NCBI GenBank assembly: GCA_015231995.1
Contig: JADGAO010000169.1
Coordinates: 1-7,525 of the forward strand
Reading direction: 5' to 3'
Length of the DNA: 7,525 nt
Source: Nitrospinota bacterium
Lineage (GTDB): Bacteria > Nitrospinota_A > UBA7883 > JACRLM01
Position 1 is the stretch's first letter, and each line of letters opens with the position of its first letter. A program made the position numbers and the translations under genes. The notes beneath the pieces were generated by a model. It saw only the letters and a program-made list of their open reading frames with translations, was not told the DNA's origin and made no database searches. Positions 5,372 to 7,525 of this stretch are shown one piece after another.

Positions 5372-7011
5372 GAACCACATCCATCAATACGAGGCTCTGG
5401 ATAGGGGGCGGGCTTTTTCTCGCCTTTTATCTGCTTATGTGGGGCCTCTCGTACTACATGTCCATCAAAATCGGCTCCTATCTGGATTCTTCGAAGATCG
5501 AGATAATGAAGCAGACGGACATACTGCGGCTTGCCCTGGCAGACGTGGAGAAAAACCTCAACGAGGCGGCGCAGACCAAAGAAGAATCGCAGGTGGAAGA
5601 CGCGGAAAAACGCGCGCTCGATTTCAAAAAGGCCCTTGTGAAAATAAGGGCTTTGGACAAAGACAGGCAGGAGGATTTCGACCTGTTAGAGAAAGAGTTC
5701 GACAACTATTACATAAACGCTCATGAAGCGTCGCTTCTTATCATCAGGGAAGGCGAACTGAGCGAATCCGTCATAGGCCGGGCCAAAGCCATGAACCAGA
5801 GCCTCCCGCCGCTCAAACGGGACGTCGAGAAGATACTCAACCGGAGCTACGAAACCTTCTCGAACCTTCTGGATAGGTCCACCAAGATGGCCTCTCTTCT
5901 GGTCACGCAGAACTTCGTCGTGCTGGTGGCGGTGATGATGCTTTCGTTCATCATTTTCCCGATGATAATCAGGTCCATTATCCTGCCCATAGAAAAGCTT
6001 GTTTACGCCACCAACGAAATAGCGCAGGGCAACCTGGACGCTCATGCGGAAGTGGCGCGCATGGACGAGATTGGCGTGCTGGCTATGTCTTTCAACCGGA
6101 TGGCAAGATCGCTCAAGGACAAAAACACCGCGCTGGAAAAAACCACGAACGAATTAAAGGCGTCGCTGGAACTGCGAAAAGAAATGCAGAAAAAAGTGGT
6201 GGACGCAAACAAAGGCCTTGCGGCGGCGAATGCACGGCTGATGGAAGCCGACAGGATGAAATCCGATTTTCTAGCCTCCATGTCCCACGAGCTTCGAACG
6301 CCTCTCAACGCCATAATCAACTTCACCGACCAGATTATCGAAGACTGGGAAATGTTGCAAAGCGATAAGGAATGGTCACAGGAGGCCAACGGGATGCTCA
6401 AACGGGTGTATAAAAGCTCCAAACACCTGTTGTCGCTTATCAACGACCTTTTGGATCTGGCCAAGATAGAGTCCGGCCACATGACCCTCGATTTGGGCAC
6501 GGCAAGCATGAGGGATATCGTCTCCGAGAGCATCGCGTCCGTTGCGTCTCTGGCCAAGGTTAAGAATCTGGAGCTGAAATCGTCGATTCCCTCCAACCTT
6601 CCGTTTTTCTCGCTCGACGAGCGGCGCATCTATCAGGCGCTGATAAACCTTCTTTCCAACTCCATAAAATTCACGGAAAAAGGACACGTCGAGGTGCGGG
6701 TGGAAGCGGACAGCCGGTATCCAGACGGGGCGCTTGTCAAAGTGGTGGACACGGGCATAGGCATACCGGAAAATTATCTGACCATCATCTTCGACCGGTT
6801 CCGGCAAGTTGACGGGGGCGATTCAAGGAAACACGCCGGCACAGGCCTGGGGCTTAACCTGGTCAAGGAGTTGGTGGAGCTTCACGGAGGGTGGGTCAAG
6901 GTGGAAAGCGAAGTGGGAAAAGGCTCCACTTTCACTTTTTATCTCCCTTTCAACGCTCAAATCTCCCCTAAAAACGCCGAAATCAATTTATTCAAGACGG
7001 ACGAAATCTGA
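5368..7011 (+). CDS. Membrane sensor histidine kinase (periplasmic sensor, HAMP, HisKA, HATPase_c)
   Basis: This 547-residue kinase begins with TM1 (10-31), a mostly helical periplasmic region (~32-176, rich in charged heptad-like segments, resembling four-helix-bundle sensors), TM2 (~177-200) and a HAMP domain (~202-255, with ILPIEKLVYATNEIAQGNLD and DEIGVLAMSFNRM). A coiled coil (~250-300) leads to the dimerisation domain with phospho-acceptor His307 in SMSHELRTPLNAI. The ATP-binding domain has the N box (Asn431 in LINLLSNSIKFT), G1 box DTGIGIP (Asp461), F box IFDRFRQVDGG and G2 box GTGLGL (Gly491 onward). All catalytic motifs are intact. There is no PAS domain and no receiver domain, so phosphate must pass to a separate regulator; the NtrC-type protein at 1833-3251 is the nearest candidate (inference). 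A short 19-residue tail follows the ATPase domain. The start ATG 5368 has only a weak GGGATTGAG upstream, so it may rely on coupling to the upstream small ORF. Confidence 0.95.
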   Translation: MRTTSINTRLWIGGGLFLAFYLLMWGLSYYMSIKIGSYLDSSKIEIMKQTDILRLALADVEKNLNEAAQTKEESQVEDAEKRALDFKKALVKIRALDKDRQEDFDLLEKEFDNYYINAHEASLLIIREGELSESVIGRAKAMNQSLPPLKRDVEKILNRSYETFSNLLDRSTKMASLLVTQNFVVLVAVMMLSFIIFPMIIRSIILPIEKLVYATNEIAQGNLDAHAEVARMDEIGVLAMSFNRMARSLKDKNTALEKTTNELKASLELRKEMQKKVVDANKGLAAANARLMEADRMKSDFLASMSHELRTPLNAIINFTDQIIEDWEMLQSDKEWSQEANGMLKRVYKSSKHLLSLINDLLDLAKIESGHMTLDLGTASMRDIVSESIASVASLAKVKNLELKSSIPSNLPFFSLDERRIYQALINLLSNSIKFTEKGHVEVRVEADSRYPDGALVKVVDTGIGIPENYLTIIFDRFRQVDGGDSRKHAGTGLGLNLVKELVELHGGWVKVESEVGKGSTFTFYLPFNAQISPKNAEINLFKTDEI

Positions 7012-7161
7012 CAGTATCAAAATACCTTGCTTCAATGATAATCCACGCCGAAACTTCTCCCCTTTCCGCCAGGTTGCCGATAAACCAAAATCTTTTTCGC
7101 AAAGGTTCCCCCTTTGTTCCAGAAATTGAATAAAAATACAGCCCCTCAACAAGGCATCACC

Positions 7162-7193
7162 TGTGGATAACCTATGGACAACGATTATCCCCA
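7162..7193. promoter_or_regulatory. DnaA-box cluster (one perfect, one near-perfect, one weak)
   Basis: TGTGGATAA at 7162-7170 is a perfect DnaA box (TTATCCACA) on the minus strand. TTATCCCCA at 7185-7193 is a + strand box with one mismatch. TATGGACAA at 7173-7181 (minus strand TTGTCCATA) has two mismatches. Weaker matches lie outside the cluster: TAATCCACG at 7039-7047 and CTTTCCACA at 7337-7345, each with two mismatches. Three boxes within 32 bp in non-coding DNA fit either a replication origin or a DnaA-controlled promoter such as that of dnaA itself. The sequence alone does not separate these. Confidence 0.5.
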
Positions 7194-7226
7194 TTCCGTA
7201 AATCCAGAAAATCCAAGCGCTTAAAA

Positions 7227-7242
7227 TATGACGCAAGTCATA
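7227..7242. promoter_or_regulatory. Perfect 16-bp dyad resembling a Crp/FNR-family operator
   Basis: TATGAC-GCAA-GTCATA is a perfect 6-bp inverted repeat around a 4-bp spacer. Its TGA-N6-TCA core matches the half-site layout of FNR/FixK-type regulators (TTGA-N6-TCAA), with A in place of the outer T. In RNA it could also form a short hairpin with a GCAA tetraloop. A DNA operator seems likelier because the stem is only 6 bp. Confidence 0.35.
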
Positions 7243-7252
7243 GGGGCTGAAT

Positions 7253-7373
7253 GCATTGCTCGGTTTTTCAATGCGTTACGATAGCTAATTCAGTCTTGCC
7301 GGTATTTATCCGGCATTTCACGTTCTGCAAAAAAAACTTTCCACATTTTTCAGGCTCTATTCCGAAAAGAGCC
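7253..7373. other. Series of three hairpins in the kinase-distal region
   Basis: Three 6-bp inverted repeats follow one another: GCATTG / CAATGC (7253-7258 with 7269-7274, 10-nt loop), TGCCGG / CCGGCA (7297-7302 with 7310-7315, 7-nt loop) and GGCTCT / AGAGCC (7353-7358 with 7368-7373, 9-nt loop). None is followed by a clean T tract, although T-rich DNA at 7384-7390 lies 10 nt after the last. They could be protein-binding dyads or parts of a structured RNA of unknown type. I do not recognise a known riboswitch or small RNA. Confidence 0.35.
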
Positions 7374-7426
7374 GTTACGCATATTTTTTTCTTGACGTAA
7401 CACCGCAGTACATATGGAGCGTTACG
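7273..7426. repeat. Four GTTACG motifs within about 150 bp
   Basis: GTTACG occurs at 7275-7280, 7374-7379 and 7421-7426 on the + strand and at 7396-7401 on the - strand (CGTAAC). Two copies share the longer form GCGTTACG (7273-7280 and 7419-7426). The spacing is irregular. GTTACG also appears singly in coding DNA (around 1920 and 4990), so the motif is not confined to this region. It may be a regulator-binding site. Confidence 0.3.
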
Positions 7427-7450
7427 GCGGAAAAAATCGAACGTTTAATC

Positions 7451-7466
7451 GGGGCTGTCTCTAAAA
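7451..7466 (+). mobile_element. Sequence resembling an insertion-sequence left end (truncated by window)
   Basis: GGGGCTGTCTCTAAAA resembles the terminal inverted repeats of several IS families, which often begin GGG(G/A)CTGTCTCAAAA. The other end, any transposase and any target duplication would lie outside the window, so this is only a resemblance. An open frame starts at ATG 7466 and runs off the end for 20 codons (MLGVGFFTPPSLRKNKLTLK). I do not recognise it, and it has no good ribosome-binding site. Confidence 0.2.
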
Positions 7467-7470
7467 TGCT

Positions 7471-7495
7471 CGGCGTGGGTTTCTTCACCCCGCCG
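7471..7495. other. Strong GC-rich hairpin near the window end
   Basis: CGGCG (7471-7475) pairs with CGCCG (7491-7495) and GGGT (7477-7480) with ACCC (7487-7490), leaving one bulged T and a 6-nt loop. There is no T tract on the + strand, so it is not an intrinsic terminator in that direction. It may be part of a leader structure or of the putative mobile-element end. Confidence 0.4.
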
Positions 7496-7525
7496 TCCTT
7501 GAGGAAGAATAAACTCACATTAAAA

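Larger units (their letters stand above)
7012..7525. other. 514-bp gene-poor region after the kinase, rich in dyads
   Basis: No convincing complete gene is present on either strand. The reverse frame across 6988-7236 overlaps the kinase end and the DnaA-box cluster, and its peptide shows no recognisable pattern. No T-tailed terminator follows the kinase. A perfect hairpin CAAAGG / CCTTTG lies at 7100-7116 with a 5-nt loop but no T tract. From there on the region holds DnaA boxes, a symmetrical operator-like dyad, four further hairpins, a cluster of GTTACG motifs and an IS-like end, described separately. The richness in sites suggests a control region for a gene just beyond the window, or an origin. 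Confidence 0.7.

Noticed and set aside
6988..7236. 82-codon minus-strand frame after the kinase
   Set aside because: It is antisense to the kinase end and covers the DnaA-box cluster. The composition is unremarkable, no family was recognised, and it has a TTG start.

Overview
This window looks like chromosomal DNA of a Gram-negative bacterium of moderate GC content. The evidence is an outer-membrane beta-barrel protein with a signal peptide and a C-terminal phenylalanine, a secreted periplasmic binding-type protein, a two-TM sensor kinase and an NtrC-type (sigma-54 dependent) response regulator. The lineage cannot be fixed from the sequence. A c-type cytochrome next to NtrC-type signalling and two families of miniature inverted-repeat elements would fit a deltaproteobacterium-, Nitrospirota- or Nitrospinota-like organism, but that is only an impression.

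Layout, all genes on the + strand. Positions 1-153 hold the C-terminal end of a small cytochrome c, closed by a strong intrinsic terminator (173-204). A lone GT4-type glycosyltransferase follows (422-1573). A MITE-like inverted-repeat element with doubled arms (1601-1732) separates it from an NtrC-family response regulator (1833-3251). After a 160-bp gap with a candidate promoter come a porin (3412-4539) and, 9 bp later, a short PstS-like periplasmic protein (4549-5028). A candidate terminator and a second, unrelated inverted-repeat element (5120-5263) come next. They are followed by a possible 33-codon ORF (5270-5371), whose stop overlaps the start of a HAMP histidine kinase (5368-7011). The last 514 bp (7012-7525) carry no convincing complete gene. 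They are rich in inverted repeats and contain a perfect DnaA box with two degenerate ones nearby, an FNR/FixK-like dyad and a sequence resembling an insertion-sequence end.

How the genes may work together (inference). Regulator, porin, periplasmic binding-type protein and kinase form a co-directional group spanning outer membrane, periplasm, inner membrane and cytoplasm. This suggests an envelope sensing pathway, perhaps for an oxyanion such as phosphate: porin entry, capture by the single-domain PstS-like protein, a signal to the kinase, and phosphotransfer to the regulator, which would activate sigma-54 promoters. No PstCAB transporter genes are visible here. The glycosyltransferase and cytochrome look unrelated to this module.

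The most notable non-coding features are: (i) the kinase's upstream region, built from a mobile-type repeat that may supply a promoter, a hairpin and the Shine-Dalgarno sequence of a coupled small ORF; (ii) the structured, DnaA-box-bearing tail, which could be a replication-origin or dnaA-proximal region if the next gene supports it; and (iii) the nested arms of the first MITE-like repeat.
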